DNA from: Sphingobium jiangsuense | GTDB taxonomy: Bacteria > Pseudomonadota > Alphaproteobacteria > Sphingomonadales > Sphingomonadaceae | Assembly (NCBI RefSeq): GCF_014196495.1 | Contig: NZ_JACIDT010000016.1 | Coordinates: 1-64,000 of the forward strand | Direction of reading: 5' to 3' | Length of the DNA: 64,000 nt | In this document: positions 8,733-17,226 of the stretch, one piece after another | How positions within the stretch are numbered: the stretch's first letter is position 1 | Layout of the letters: each line of letters starts with the position of its first letter | The notes under the pieces: generated by a model | What the model was told of the DNA's origin: nothing | Databases searched by the model: none | The model's input: the letters and a program-made list of their open reading frames with translations, nothing else | Position numbers and translations under genes: made by a program

Positions 8733-9182
8733 TCAGGGCGGTGCGGTATTGGACCTGAGCCGCGTGCAGGTCAGGGGCGGCGCATCGGGGCGCAACAGCG
8801 TCATCCGATCACCGCCGGAGAGCGACACGTTGAGCTTGTCGCCCACGAAGGTGAGGCCGGTGGCCGGCGCGACCAGCCGCACCGAACGACCATCCGGCAG
8901 AATCGTGAGATCGAGGGTCAGGCCGTCGGCGAGGAAATCGGCGTCCACGCGCGATCCATCGGCGCAGGCATAGATATGTTCGCCAACGAGATTGGAGACG
9001 GAGCGACGGTCATGCCGCTCGCCCGCATCCTTGTCGTTGGAAGCGGGCGAGCAGCCGGACAGGCCGGGCGCAAGCGCGAGCCCAGCTAGCGCGAGGAGCA
9101 CAGGACGACCGCGCGTCGGCGTCCTTGCTCTCCATCCTCGCCGGAATCGTTCGCCATGGGCGCTCAAGGGGGCGGCGCCCAT
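8733..9182 (-). CDS. MliC-like lipoprotein
   Basis: A small exported protein with lipobox LSGC preceded by a hydrophobic stretch (LLALAGLALAPG). The mature part (YACADGSRVDADF...GDKLNVSLSGGDRMTLL...LTCTR) has the paired Cys and strand pattern of the MliC family (membrane-bound lysozyme inhibitor, C-type). The ATG at 9182 leaves a long basic leader before the hydrophobic core, so the true start may be internal. It lies between the zinc-finger gene and the ATPase gene. Why an MliC protein belongs in a metal cluster is unclear; inhibition of lysozyme is family knowledge, not shown here. Confidence 0.65.
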   Translation of the reverse strand: MGAAPLSAHGERFRRGWRARTPTRGRPVLLALAGLALAPGLSGCSPASNDKDAGERHDRRSVSNLVGEHIYACADGSRVDADFLADGLTLDLTILPDGRSVRLVAPATGLTFVGDKLNVSLSGGDRMTLLRPDAPPLTCTRLRSNTAPP

Positions 9183-9246
9183 GGCGCGGGCCGTTCTCAC
9201 ACCTTCACCCGAAGGGCCCGTGGTGCGGCGGCCAATCCACAGCATC

Positions 9247-9549
9247 TCAGTCGAACAGTTCGCTCAGGAAGCTCTTGCGGCGATGATGGCCGCGCTCGTA
9301 GCCGTGCTTCCTGTCATGATCGCCGCGCCCGCGATGCTCGTCGAACATGCCGAGCCGGCCGCCGCTCGACCGGCGGGCCGCTTCGTCGCCGGCGCTCCGC
9401 TCGATGATCTTGTCGAGTTCGCCGCGATCGAGCCAGACGCCGCGGCATTGCGGGCAGTAGTCGATCTCGATGCCCTGGCGCTCGCTCATGACGAGATCGA
9501 CGCGACAGGCTGGACACAACAGACTCGTTGAAGTGCGGCCTTCTACCAT
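9247..9549 (-). CDS. TFIIB-type zinc-ribbon protein
   Basis: A 100-residue protein from the ATG at 9549, chosen for AAAGGA 7 nt upstream. The N-terminal zinc ribbon has two CxxC knuckles (LLCPACRVDL and DYCPQCRGVWLDRGELDKI), the signature of the zf-TFIIB family. The C-terminal half is rich in His and Arg (GRGDHDRKHGYERGHHRRKS) and ends in FLSELFD. It is cytoplasmic with no signal peptide. The His-rich tail may bind metal, which suits its place beside CDF and RND efflux genes. Its function is not established. Confidence 0.8.
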   Translation of the reverse strand: MVEGRTSTSLLCPACRVDLVMSERQGIEIDYCPQCRGVWLDRGELDKIIERSAGDEAARRSSGGRLGMFDEHRGRGDHDRKHGYERGHHRRKSFLSELFD

Positions 9550-9598
9550 GATGGCATCCTTTCTTCTTCGGCTTGGGGGGAGTGAATGGTGGGAGGCC

Positions 9599-10207
9599 TC
9601 ATTCCTTTGCCTCCCTGTCCCGGCGCGCTTCCTCTCGCGCATCGCGCAGGATCTCGACGCCACCCTTGACGGCGATGGCCGCGGCAAGCAGCCCGACCAG
9701 CAGATCGGGCCAGTTGGAGCCGAGCCACCAGACCAGCAGGCCGGCGATCAGGATTCCGCCGTTCGAGATGAAATCGTTGAAGCTGAAGGTCGTCGCGGCG
9801 CGCAGGTTGACGTCGGGCTCGCGCAGCCGTTGCAAGAGCTTGAGGCAGATGAAGTTGACCACAGCCGCGACCGCAGACATCGCCATCATGGTGATGCCGA
9901 TCGGCTCGCTGCCTTGCAGGTAACGTCGTCCGACATCGAGCATGATGCCGCCGGCGAAGATCAGGAGCATGACCCCCGACACGGCGGCCGCGCGGGTCTT
10001 CCATTTCGCGCCTCGGCTGAGCGCGATCAGGCTCAGTGCGTAGACCGCCGCGTCCGAGAGATTGTCGAGACCGTTGGCGAGCAGCGCGCTGGAATCGCCA
10101 CTGATCCCAGCGATCAGGAAGGCCAAGGCGATCCCGACGTTGAGCATCAGCACGATCCAGAGCGTGCGGCGCTCGGCGGGCGCGCCCGCGGATGCAGGGT
10201 CAGTCAT
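9599..10207 (-). CDS. cation diffusion facilitator (CDF) family transporter, no C-terminal domain
   Basis: About six transmembrane segments in 202 residues from the ATG at 10207. TM2 carries the metal-site pattern DxxxD (LDNLSDAAVYALSLIAL). The equivalent region of TM5 (TFSFNDFISNGGILIAG) has the Asp but not the usual His four residues earlier. The cytoplasmic C-terminal domain of ordinary CDFs is missing: the protein ends with a short charged tail right after TM6. It overlaps the SRPBCC gene by 8 nt. Substrate is probably Zn, Cd, Co or Ni from context. Confidence 0.8.
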   Translation of the reverse strand: MTDPASAGAPAERRTLWIVLMLNVGIALAFLIAGISGDSSALLANGLDNLSDAAVYALSLIALSRGAKWKTRAAAVSGVMLLIFAGGIMLDVGRRYLQGSEPIGITMMAMSAVAAVVNFICLKLLQRLREPDVNLRAATTFSFNDFISNGGILIAGLLVWWLGSNWPDLLVGLLAAAIAVKGGVEILRDAREEARRDREAKE

Positions 10208-10700
10208 TGGCGGCCTTTCGGGTGAGCTGGGCCTTGCGGGCACGCCGGCGCTGGCGGTTGATGGTGAGGCTGCTGCCGCGCGCTTCCCTGGTGAGGTAGC
10301 GGAGCAGCGCCGCATCCTGCGCGCGCATCGATCTGCGCAGGCCTCGCCGCACGAGATAACCAAGCGGGCTCAGCGCGCCTTCCATCCTGACCGTATGGCG
10401 AACCTGCGTCTGCGGGCCGGCCTCTTCGAGCGCATATTCCTCGCTCAGCGTGAACAACCCGCCGAGGCCGATCCGCCAGGCGAACCGTTGTGCCCGTTCG
10501 TAGGCGACGATCGTGGCTTCGGTTCTTAGCGGCAGTTCTCCCTTGAGCATGCCGAAGGTCAAACCGACTTCGGCGTGTGGGGTAGCGACGCGGCGAAAGC
10601 GATAGGTCGGATGCCACAGTGCGAACGCGGCCAGATCGGCGATATAAGTCCAAGCCCGGATCGGCGTGATGGTCAGGGCGAAAGCGGTGATCTCCTTCAT
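10200..10700 (-). CDS. SRPBCC (START/Bet v 1-like) family protein
   Basis: A cytoplasmic 166-residue protein with the SRPBCC helix-grip pattern: an N-terminal strand (ITAFALTITPIRAWTYIADLAAFALWHPTYRF), a central sheet (ERAQRFAWRIGLGGLFTLSEEYALEE) and a long C-terminal helix (YLVRRGLRRSMRAQDAALLRYLTREA). The last 25 residues are very basic. Such proteins bind hydrophobic ligands, but none can be named. It lies between czcA and the CDF gene on the same strand and overlaps the latter. Confidence 0.75.
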   Translation of the reverse strand: MKEITAFALTITPIRAWTYIADLAAFALWHPTYRFRRVATPHAEVGLTFGMLKGELPLRTEATIVAYERAQRFAWRIGLGGLFTLSEEYALEEAGPQTQVRHTVRMEGALSPLGYLVRRGLRRSMRAQDAALLRYLTREARGSSLTINRQRRRARKAQLTRKAAND

Positions 10701-10800
10701 GGTCCGCGCCCCTCTTCGCTGGTGGGCCTTGCGGCGGACGGCATAGCCGCCCGCCGTTCAGCCCGGACGGCGAAGACAAGGGTGCGATGATTGTCGAGAC

Positions 10801-13800
10801 TCACAGCGGAGCCTCGACCGGATCAGCAGGTGGCGCGTCGTCCCGCTCCTCCCGTGCCGGGATATCCGTTTCCCTGCGCCCATAGCGGGCGTAGAGCGTC
10901 GGCAGCACGAACAGCGTGAGCAGGGTCGCCGAGATCAGGCCGCCGATCACCACGGTGGCGAGCGGCTTCTGCACCTCCGCGCCCGATCCGGTGGCGATCG
11001 CCATCGGCACGAACCCGAGGCTCGCCACCAGCGCGGTCATGACGACCGGCCGCAGCCGCATCATCGCGCCCTCGCGCGCGGCCCGTGCCCGGTCCATGCC
11101 TCGCGCCATCAGGTCCTGGATCGAGGAGACCATGACCAGGCCGTTCAGCACCGCGATGCCGGACAGGGCGATGAACCCGACCGCCGCCGAGATCGAGAAC
11201 GGCATCCCTCGCAGGAACAGCGCAAGCACGCCCCCGACCAGCGCCAGCGGCACGCCGGTGAACACGATCGCCGCGTCGCGCACGCTGCCCAATGCCCCGT
11301 ACAGCAGCAGGATGATGAGCGCGAAGCAGGCCGGGACCACCAGCATCAGCCTTTGACTGGCCGACTGGAGGTTCTCGAACTGGCCGCCCCAATCGAGATA
11401 TTGCCCTGCCGGCAACCGGACTTGGGCGTCGATCGCGGCCTGGGCGTCGGCGACGACGCCCGCCACGTCGCGCCCGCGCACGTTCGCCTGGACGACCACG
11501 CGGCGCTTGCCGTTCTCGCGGCTGATCTGGTTGGGACCGTCGGTGACGCCGATCTCGGCGACGCTTTGCAGCGGGACGAACCCACCGTTCGGCAAGGGCA
11601 CCGGCACCTGGCCGAGCGTTTGCAGATCGGCGCGCGCCGCATCCGACAGGCGGATGGTCACGGCGAACCGCCGGTCCCCTTCGAAGATCATCCCGGCGTC
11701 GCGGCCGCCGATCGCCGCCGATATCGTGTCCTGCACGGTCTGTGCGGTGATGCCGAGCCTCGACATGATGTCGCGGCGCGGGCGGATGTCGAGCATCGGC
11801 AGGCCCTCGGTCTGCTCGACCCGGACATCGGTCGCGCCCCGCGTCTGGCGCAGGATCGCCGCGATGCGGTTGGCGGTCGCGGTCATCGCGTCGGTGTCGT
11901 CGCCGAACACCTTGATCGCGATGTCGCCCCGCACGCCCGCGATGAGCTCGTTGAACCGCATCTGGATCGGCTGGCTGATCTCGAACGCGCCGCCGGGCAG
12001 CCCTTCCAGCACCCGCTCGACCTTCGCCACCAACTCGGCCTTGGAGAGGTTCGGGTTGGGCCATTCATCGCGCGGCCTCATGATGATGAAGGTGTCGGAG
12101 ATGTTGGGCGGCATCGGATCGGACGCGAGTTCCGCGGTGCCGGTCTTGGAGAAGACGAACCGCACCTCCGGCAGCCGCCCGATCTGCCGTTCGATGCGTG
12201 ACTGCATCGCCTGGCTCTGATCGACCGAGGTGCCGGGGATACGCAGCACCTGGGCGGTGAGGTCGCCTTCGTCGAGCTGAGGCAGGAACTCCTGGCCGAG
12301 AAACGAGAAGGTGAGGATCGCGGCGAGGAATGCGCCGACCCCGACCCCCATGGTGAGGGTCGGCCGCTTCATCGCCCGATCAAGACCCGGCTCGTACCGG
12401 CGCTTGAGCCAGGACATGATGCGGCCTTCCTTCTCCTCGACCGGCTTTGAGAGCCAGATCGCGAGCATCGCCGGCACGAAGGTGAGCGAGAGCACGAAGG
12501 CGCAGACGAGCGCGATGATGACGGTGAGCGCCATCGGCGTGAACGTCTTGCCCTCGACGCCGGTGAGCGTCAGCAGCGGGACATAGACGAGGATGATGAT
12601 CGCCTGCCCGAACACCGACGGGCGGATCATCTCGCGCGCGGCCGTCGCGACGACCGACAGCCGCTCGTCGAGGCTGAGCGTGCGGCCATAGTGATGCTGC
12701 CGCTCTGCGATGCGCCTGAGCGCATTTTCAACAATGATGACGGCGCCATCGACGATCAGGCCGAAGTCCAGAGCGCCAAGGCTCATCAGGTTGGCCGAGA
12801 CGCCGCCGCGCAGCATGCCAAAGCTGCTCATCAGCATGGTGATCGGGATCACCAGCGCCGCTATCAGCGCGGCCCGGAAGTTGCCGAGCAGCACGAACAA
12901 CACGACGATGACGAGCAGCGCGCCTTCGGTGAGATTCTTGGCGACCGTCTTGATGGTCGAATTGACCAGCGCGGTGCGGTCGAGCACCGGCTGCACCACG
13001 ACATCGGTCGGAAGCGAGGCGTTGATCTCTTTCAGCCGCTCGGCGACTGCCGATGCGACGGTGCGGCTGTTCTCGCCGATCCGCATGATCGCCGTGCCGA
13101 CAACCACCTCCTCCCCATTCTCAGACGCCGAGCCGTAGCGGATCGCCTGTCCCAGGCGGACCTGTGCGACCTGATCGAGCCGGATCGGCACGCCTTCGCG
13201 CGTCGCGATCACGGTGCTCGCCAGCTCTCCGACATTGCGGATGCGTGCGTCCGAGCGGACTGCCAGACCTTCGCCGCCGCGGTTCACGACGCCGGCGCCC
13301 ACGCCGACATTGTTCTCTTCGAGCGCGCGGGCGAGGTCGGACAGGTTCATGCCGATGGCGGCGAGGCGCTGCACGTCCGGCACGACCTGGAACTGCTTCA
13401 CATAGCCGCCGATCGAGTCCACGCCGGCGAGGCCGGGCGTGTTCCTGAGCAGCGGAGCGACGATCCAGTCCTGCGCGGTGCGCAGATAGGTCGCCTTGTC
13501 GGCTTCGGTGACGAGCCGCTCGCCTTCGGGCGTGATGTAGCTGCCGTCGGGCTGGATGCCCGGCTCGCCGGGCCGGTGCCGGTCCTCCCGGCGATGTTCG
13601 AGATGGACCGTCCACATATAGACTTCGCCGAGGCCGGTCGCGATCGGCCCCATGGTCGGGACCGCACCCTCGGGCAGGCTTTCCTCGGCGACCCGCAGCC
13701 GCTCGGCAACCTGCTGGCGGGCGAAGTAGATGTCGGTCGAATCCGAGAAGACCGCCGTGACCTGCGCAAAGCCGTTGCGGCTCAGCGACCGCGTGTATTC

Positions 13801-14037
13801 AAGGCCGGGAACGCCCGCGAGCGCGTTCTCGATCGGGAAGGCGACCTGCTTCTCGACCAGCTCGGGCGAGAGCGCCGGCGCGGTGATGTTCACCTGCACC
13901 TGATTGTTGGTGATGTCGGGAACGGCGTCGATCGGCAGGCGACTGATGGCCCAGCCGCCGATCACCGCGGCGATGAGCGTCAGCAGCAGGATGAACCAGC
14001 GGCGCTCGACGGAGAATGTGACGATGCGGTCGATCAT
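10801..14037 (-). CDS. czcA: heavy-metal efflux RND pump CzcA-like
   Basis: A proton-driven inner-membrane pump of the HME-RND family with 1,078 residues. The ATG at 14037 (MIDRIVTFSVERRWF) is chosen, 5 nt after czcB; an open frame extending upstream overlaps czcB and is rejected. TM4 holds DFGLIVDGAVIIVEN (around residue 415), the HME signature for divalent Zn/Co/Cd/Ni pumps rather than the Cu(I) type. Two large periplasmic loops and the second TM bundle (GVPLALVGGVLALFLRG, LSGIAVLNGLVMVS) are intact. It forms a czcCBA tripartite system with the next two genes. Confidence 0.93.
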   Translation of the reverse strand: MIDRIVTFSVERRWFILLLTLIAAVIGGWAISRLPIDAVPDITNNQVQVNITAPALSPELVEKQVAFPIENALAGVPGLEYTRSLSRNGFAQVTAVFSDSTDIYFARQQVAERLRVAEESLPEGAVPTMGPIATGLGEVYMWTVHLEHRREDRHRPGEPGIQPDGSYITPEGERLVTEADKATYLRTAQDWIVAPLLRNTPGLAGVDSIGGYVKQFQVVPDVQRLAAIGMNLSDLARALEENNVGVGAGVVNRGGEGLAVRSDARIRNVGELASTVIATREGVPIRLDQVAQVRLGQAIRYGSASENGEEVVVGTAIMRIGENSRTVASAVAERLKEINASLPTDVVVQPVLDRTALVNSTIKTVAKNLTEGALLVIVVLFVLLGNFRAALIAALVIPITMLMSSFGMLRGGVSANLMSLGALDFGLIVDGAVIIVENALRRIAERQHHYGRTLSLDERLSVVATAAREMIRPSVFGQAIIILVYVPLLTLTGVEGKTFTPMALTVIIALVCAFVLSLTFVPAMLAIWLSKPVEEKEGRIMSWLKRRYEPGLDRAMKRPTLTMGVGVGAFLAAILTFSFLGQEFLPQLDEGDLTAQVLRIPGTSVDQSQAMQSRIERQIGRLPEVRFVFSKTGTAELASDPMPPNISDTFIIMRPRDEWPNPNLSKAELVAKVERVLEGLPGGAFEISQPIQMRFNELIAGVRGDIAIKVFGDDTDAMTATANRIAAILRQTRGATDVRVEQTEGLPMLDIRPRRDIMSRLGITAQTVQDTISAAIGGRDAGMIFEGDRRFAVTIRLSDAARADLQTLGQVPVPLPNGGFVPLQSVAEIGVTDGPNQISRENGKRRVVVQANVRGRDVAGVVADAQAAIDAQVRLPAGQYLDWGGQFENLQSASQRLMLVVPACFALIILLLYGALGSVRDAAIVFTGVPLALVGGVLALFLRGMPFSISAAVGFIALSGIAVLNGLVMVSSIQDLMARGMDRARAAREGAMMRLRPVVMTALVASLGFVPMAIATGSGAEVQKPLATVVIGGLISATLLTLFVLPTLYARYGRRETDIPAREERDDAPPADPVEAPL

Positions 14038-14042
14038 GGCGG

Positions 14043-15215
14043 TCAATGGCCTCCATGCTCGGCTTCGCCCTTGCCGAGTTCGGCCTTGAGGGTGAAGCTG
14101 TTGGCGCCGGCGAGCTGTTCGTCGCCGCGAAGGCCCGAGGTCACGGCCACATTGTCGCCGCTGGGCGCGCCGAGCGTGACCGGGGTTGCCCGGAAGCCGT
14201 GCTCGGTGCGCACGAACACCATCTGTCGGCCTTCGACGGTCTGCACCGCGCTTTGCGGGACCAGCACCGAACCGGCGCCGGCATCGCCGCCGGCCAGCCG
14301 GATCGACGCGGTCACCGGCTCGCCGACCCGCCATTGGCCCAAGCGGTTGTCGATCACCGCGATCACCGTCGCGAGCCGCGTCGCCTCGTCGAGGATCGGC
14401 GAGACAAAATCGACCCTCGCCACCGACCTGCGTTCCCCCGCGACGACCTCGATGTCCGATCCCGGCCGCACCCTGCCGGCATCAGCCGGCGAGAGGGCGA
14501 GCGTGACCGCCACGCGCGAAAGATCGGCGACCCGGAACAACTCCGCGTCGGCCGCGACCGTCTGGCCGAGCGTCACGCTGCGCGCGACCACCTGGCCGGA
14601 CAGCGGCGATGCAATGCTGACGCGGTTGAGCGCGCCGCCTTGGCCACCGGCCGCGGCGACCTGCTGCTGCGCGAGGCGCAACGCGATCCGCGCCTCGGTC
14701 GCCGCCGTTCGTGCGGCGATCAGATCCTGCTCGGGCGAGACGCGCTCGTTGAACAGGCGCTGTTCGCGGCGAAGATTGGATTCAGCAAGTCCGAGCCTGG
14801 CGCGTGCTGCCTCGATCTCGGCGTTAAGCGACGCCGCCTCACGGCTTTCGATCACCGCGAGCGTTTGCCCCCGGCCGACCGATTGACCGAGATTGCGGGT
14901 GAGCGACACCACGCGCCCGCCGATCGCGGCCGACACCACCTGCATGCCTTGCGGATCGCCTTCGATCGTCGCCGGCAGCGTGAGCGCGCCACCACCGCTG
15001 CGCACCGCACGGACCAGCTCGATGCCGGCGGCGCGTATCTGCTGCGGCGTCAACTCGATCTCGCCTTCTTCTTCCGCGTGACCGCCTTCCTTGCCGGCTT
15101 GCGCGGTGTTCCCGGCATCGGCGTTCTCCGGCGCGGGGTCGCCGCCGGAGCATCCCGCGACAGCGAGGGCGGCGGCGAGGGTGAGCGGCAGGACCGCTGC
15201 AAAACGGGTCTTCAT
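14043..15215 (-). CDS. czcB: RND efflux periplasmic adaptor CzcB-like
   Basis: A membrane-fusion protein of 390 residues that bridges CzcA and CzcC. It is a lipoprotein (lipobox AVAGC near residue 22) with an acidic and His-containing N-terminal stretch (KEGGHAEEEGEIELT). The hairpin region (EIEAARARLGLAESNLRREQ), lipoyl-like halves (GRVVSLTRNLGQSVGRGQTL; SPLSGQVVARSVTLGQTV) and beta-barrel domain follow in order. The C-terminus ends in a His-containing tail (EAEHGGH). It overlaps czcC by 4 nt. Confidence 0.93.
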   Translation of the reverse strand: MKTRFAAVLPLTLAAALAVAGCSGGDPAPENADAGNTAQAGKEGGHAEEEGEIELTPQQIRAAGIELVRAVRSGGGALTLPATIEGDPQGMQVVSAAIGGRVVSLTRNLGQSVGRGQTLAVIESREAASLNAEIEAARARLGLAESNLRREQRLFNERVSPEQDLIAARTAATEARIALRLAQQQVAAAGGQGGALNRVSIASPLSGQVVARSVTLGQTVAADAELFRVADLSRVAVTLALSPADAGRVRPGSDIEVVAGERRSVARVDFVSPILDEATRLATVIAVIDNRLGQWRVGEPVTASIRLAGGDAGAGSVLVPQSAVQTVEGRQMVFVRTEHGFRATPVTLGAPSGDNVAVTSGLRGDEQLAGANSFTLKAELGKGEAEHGGH

Positions 15216-16480
15216 GGGTTTTCCCCCTGGGTAGTCGGCGCGCGTGCGGTCAGCCGCTCGAGCTGCGCCTGGGCGATGTGGTAGGAGAGCAGCGCGTCGA
15301 TTGCGGCTGCGCGCGTCTCGGCAAGCGTGCGTTCGGCGTCGAGCAGGTCGAGCTGGCCGAACTTGCCTTCCCGGTAGCCGATGCGGGCGATGCGGGCGGC
15401 TTCCTCGGCCGCCGCCAGCGCAGGACCGCTCGCGGTCGCGGCGCTGGTCGCGGCATTGGCAGCGTCCGCTTGTGCGCGGGCGATGGCCTGATCGACGTCG
15501 AGCGCGGTGACCCGGCGTTGCGCCTCTGCCCGCTGCCGTTCGGCCGAAGCCTGTGACAGCGCCGCGCGCCCATTGTTGAACAGCGGGAGCGGGATCGACA
15601 GGCTGAAGATCGCCGCCGTGTCGTTGGTCTGCTCGAACCGACGGGCGCCGGCGCCAACAGTTAGATCGGGCACACGCTGCGAACGGGCGAGCCGAACCCC
15701 TGCGTCGGCTATGGCGAGGTCGGCGTCGGCCGCAGCGAGCGCCAATGTGCCGGCGCTCTCGATCGGACGGAGCGGCCCATAGCCTGCCGGCACCTGGCCG
15801 AACCAGCCCGCATCGAGCGGCCCTGTGATCGGTTGCCCGACAATCCGTGAGAGGCTGTAGCGCGCAACCTCGACGGCGCGTTCTTCGCGGGCAAGGGCCG
15901 TCTCGGCATTGACGCGAGCCACGTCGGCGCGCTGGACCTCGATCGGCGAGGCTCGGCCCGCCTGGACGCGAACCTGCGCGGCGCGCAGCGCCTCCGTCGC
16001 GATACGCACTTGATCGCGCGCCGTTACAAGCCGCCTCTCTGCGGCGGCGGCTTCGGCATAGGCGCGGACGACCGACAGCCGGAGATCAGCCTGCGCGATC
16101 GCCGCCTGGATAGCCGCTCGATCACTGCGCGCATTGGCGACGGCGATCCGCGCCGATCGCTTGCCGCCAAGCTCGATCGGCAACGTGAGGGAAGTCGTCG
16201 CCTCCACGCTGTCGATGCCCCGATAGGGGCCGGAGCCGGCCACATTTTCGGCTTCGACGGTGACGCTTGGATTGGGGCGCAGACCAGCCACGCGGCGACC
16301 GGCTTCTGCCGCCCGCACGTCGGCCGATGCGGCCTCCAGCGACGGCGAGACCGCGCCCGCCAATTCCAGCGCTTGGTCTAGTGTGAAGGATTGGCCAGCT
16401 TCCGCTGGCGGCGGCTCTTGGGCCTGCGCGACGCTCGCGCAAGCCATCGCGGCCAACACGGCCGCGAGCAATCGGTGCAT
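15212..16480 (-). CDS. czcC: TolC-family outer-membrane channel CzcC-like
   Basis: The outer-membrane component of the czcCBA system, 422 residues with a Sec signal peptide cleaved near AQAQEPP. The sequence is dominated by long Ala-rich helices and two OEP repeats (FTLDQALELAGAVSPSLEAA and GTLALAAADADLAIADAGV starts), with beta segments LPIELGGKRSARI and LSIPLPLFNNGRAAL. It is first in the minus-strand czcCBA order. Confidence 0.92.
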   Translation of the reverse strand: MHRLLAAVLAAMACASVAQAQEPPPAEAGQSFTLDQALELAGAVSPSLEAASADVRAAEAGRRVAGLRPNPSVTVEAENVAGSGPYRGIDSVEATTSLTLPIELGGKRSARIAVANARSDRAAIQAAIAQADLRLSVVRAYAEAAAAERRLVTARDQVRIATEALRAAQVRVQAGRASPIEVQRADVARVNAETALAREERAVEVARYSLSRIVGQPITGPLDAGWFGQVPAGYGPLRPIESAGTLALAAADADLAIADAGVRLARSQRVPDLTVGAGARRFEQTNDTAAIFSLSIPLPLFNNGRAALSQASAERQRAEAQRRVTALDVDQAIARAQADAANAATSAATASGPALAAAEEAARIARIGYREGKFGQLDLLDAERTLAETRAAAIDALLSYHIAQAQLERLTARAPTTQGENP

Positions 16481-16537
16481 GATCGAAGACTCCTGACGAT
16501 TCCGGAAAGCCCCGCAGACGGGGCTAGGTTGGAGTCG

Positions 16538-16879
16538 TCAGGCTCTTGGAGGGCGGAGTGCTGGGTCTGTGCCAGCCGACACGAGGTCTCTGGCGTTGCC
16601 GATGGAGGGCGGCGACGCCGACAGCGACAAACTGGCGCCGACCCCGTCGTCAACCGGCGGGGCGACCTGATGATGCCCGTGACATCCGCCATGCTGGTGC
16701 GGCGTGGCTTTGTTATCGCTGGAAGGCGCTTGCTCGCTTCCGCCGGCATCGTGGCCAGAGCCTGAAACCACGTCCGATTCGAGGCAGACAACAACTGGCT
16801 CCACGGCATGCGAGACCGCGCCCGCTGTCACCGACAGCGCAACGAAGCACATCATGATCGTTGCCAAAATGCGAGCCAT
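16538..16879 (-). CDS. small exported His-rich protein upstream of czcCBA (CzcI-like position)
   Basis: A 113-residue protein with an N-terminal signal sequence (ILATIMMCFVALSVTAGAVSHA). A central His/Gly-rich metal-binding-like stretch (HQHGGCHGHHQ) and a Pro/Ser-rich tail follow. It is the first gene of the minus-strand efflux cluster, 57 nt before czcC. Small periplasmic proteins such as CzcI hold this position in other czc operons and modulate expression. I see no close sequence match to CzcI, so the link rests on position, export and the His cluster. Confidence 0.55.
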   Translation of the reverse strand: MARILATIMMCFVALSVTAGAVSHAVEPVVVCLESDVVSGSGHDAGGSEQAPSSDNKATPHQHGGCHGHHQVAPPVDDGVGASLSLSASPPSIGNARDLVSAGTDPALRPPRA

Positions 16880-17226
16880 TCGCAGTTCTTAGCACGGAAC
16901 CGCCGCTTTGAGAACCATCCCTTTGTCTCCGGCAAACTCACGGAACCAGCGTGACCCTACTTCCCAGGACCGGGTAGGGCTTGCGGTCACTCTCGCCGGT
17001 TCAGGGCGGTGGGAGTCGTCACGAAGCGGCACTAGGGTAGTGCAAACGGCGAGATATATTCGTTATGTTTATCCGGTGCGGAGCACCAAATTCCGCCGTC
17101 GGCCGCCGTTTATGCGCGTAAGCCGCACAGGCTACGATCTGCGAAAACTCAGGATTTGCATGATCGTAGGCACGACGGTCGCTGGCGGCAAAAAGTTCGA
17201 ATCCTACCCGGTGAAACCCGTTCTCC
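16880..17226. other. intergenic region with Xer-like site 1
   Basis: 347 bp between the efflux cluster and the Argonaute gene. It must hold the promoter of the czc cluster at its left end and contains the dif-like site at 17046-17073. After the site come a 5-bp hairpin (GGTGC at 17075-17079 with GCACC at 17083-17087) and about 130 bp that resemble the stretch after site 3. I see no convincing gene. Confidence 0.6.
17046..17073 (+). repeat. dif-like (XerC/XerD-type) site 1
   Basis: Left arm ACGGCGAGATA, 6-bp spacer TATTCG, right arm TTATGTTTATC. The right arm agrees with the E. coli XerD arm TTATGTTAAAT at eight of eleven positions, and the 11-6-11 layout is that of dif. The match to the other copies extends about 15 bp left (TAGGGTAGTGCAAACGG type) and further right. 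It marks the left boundary of the Argonaute module. Use by Xer recombinases is inferred. Confidence 0.65.

Noticed and set aside
12691-14886. Long open frame on the + strand opposite czcA and czcB
   Set aside because: It lies wholly over convincing czc genes, is rich in Arg, Asp and His with no domain, and reflects high-GC codon use of the opposite strand.
17190-17226. Possible tRNA 3' end or tRNA att site (GTTCGAATCC)
   Set aside because: No acceptor or anticodon arms can be folded around it, and the same GTTCGAATC recurs after sites 2 and 3 as part of the repeat tail.
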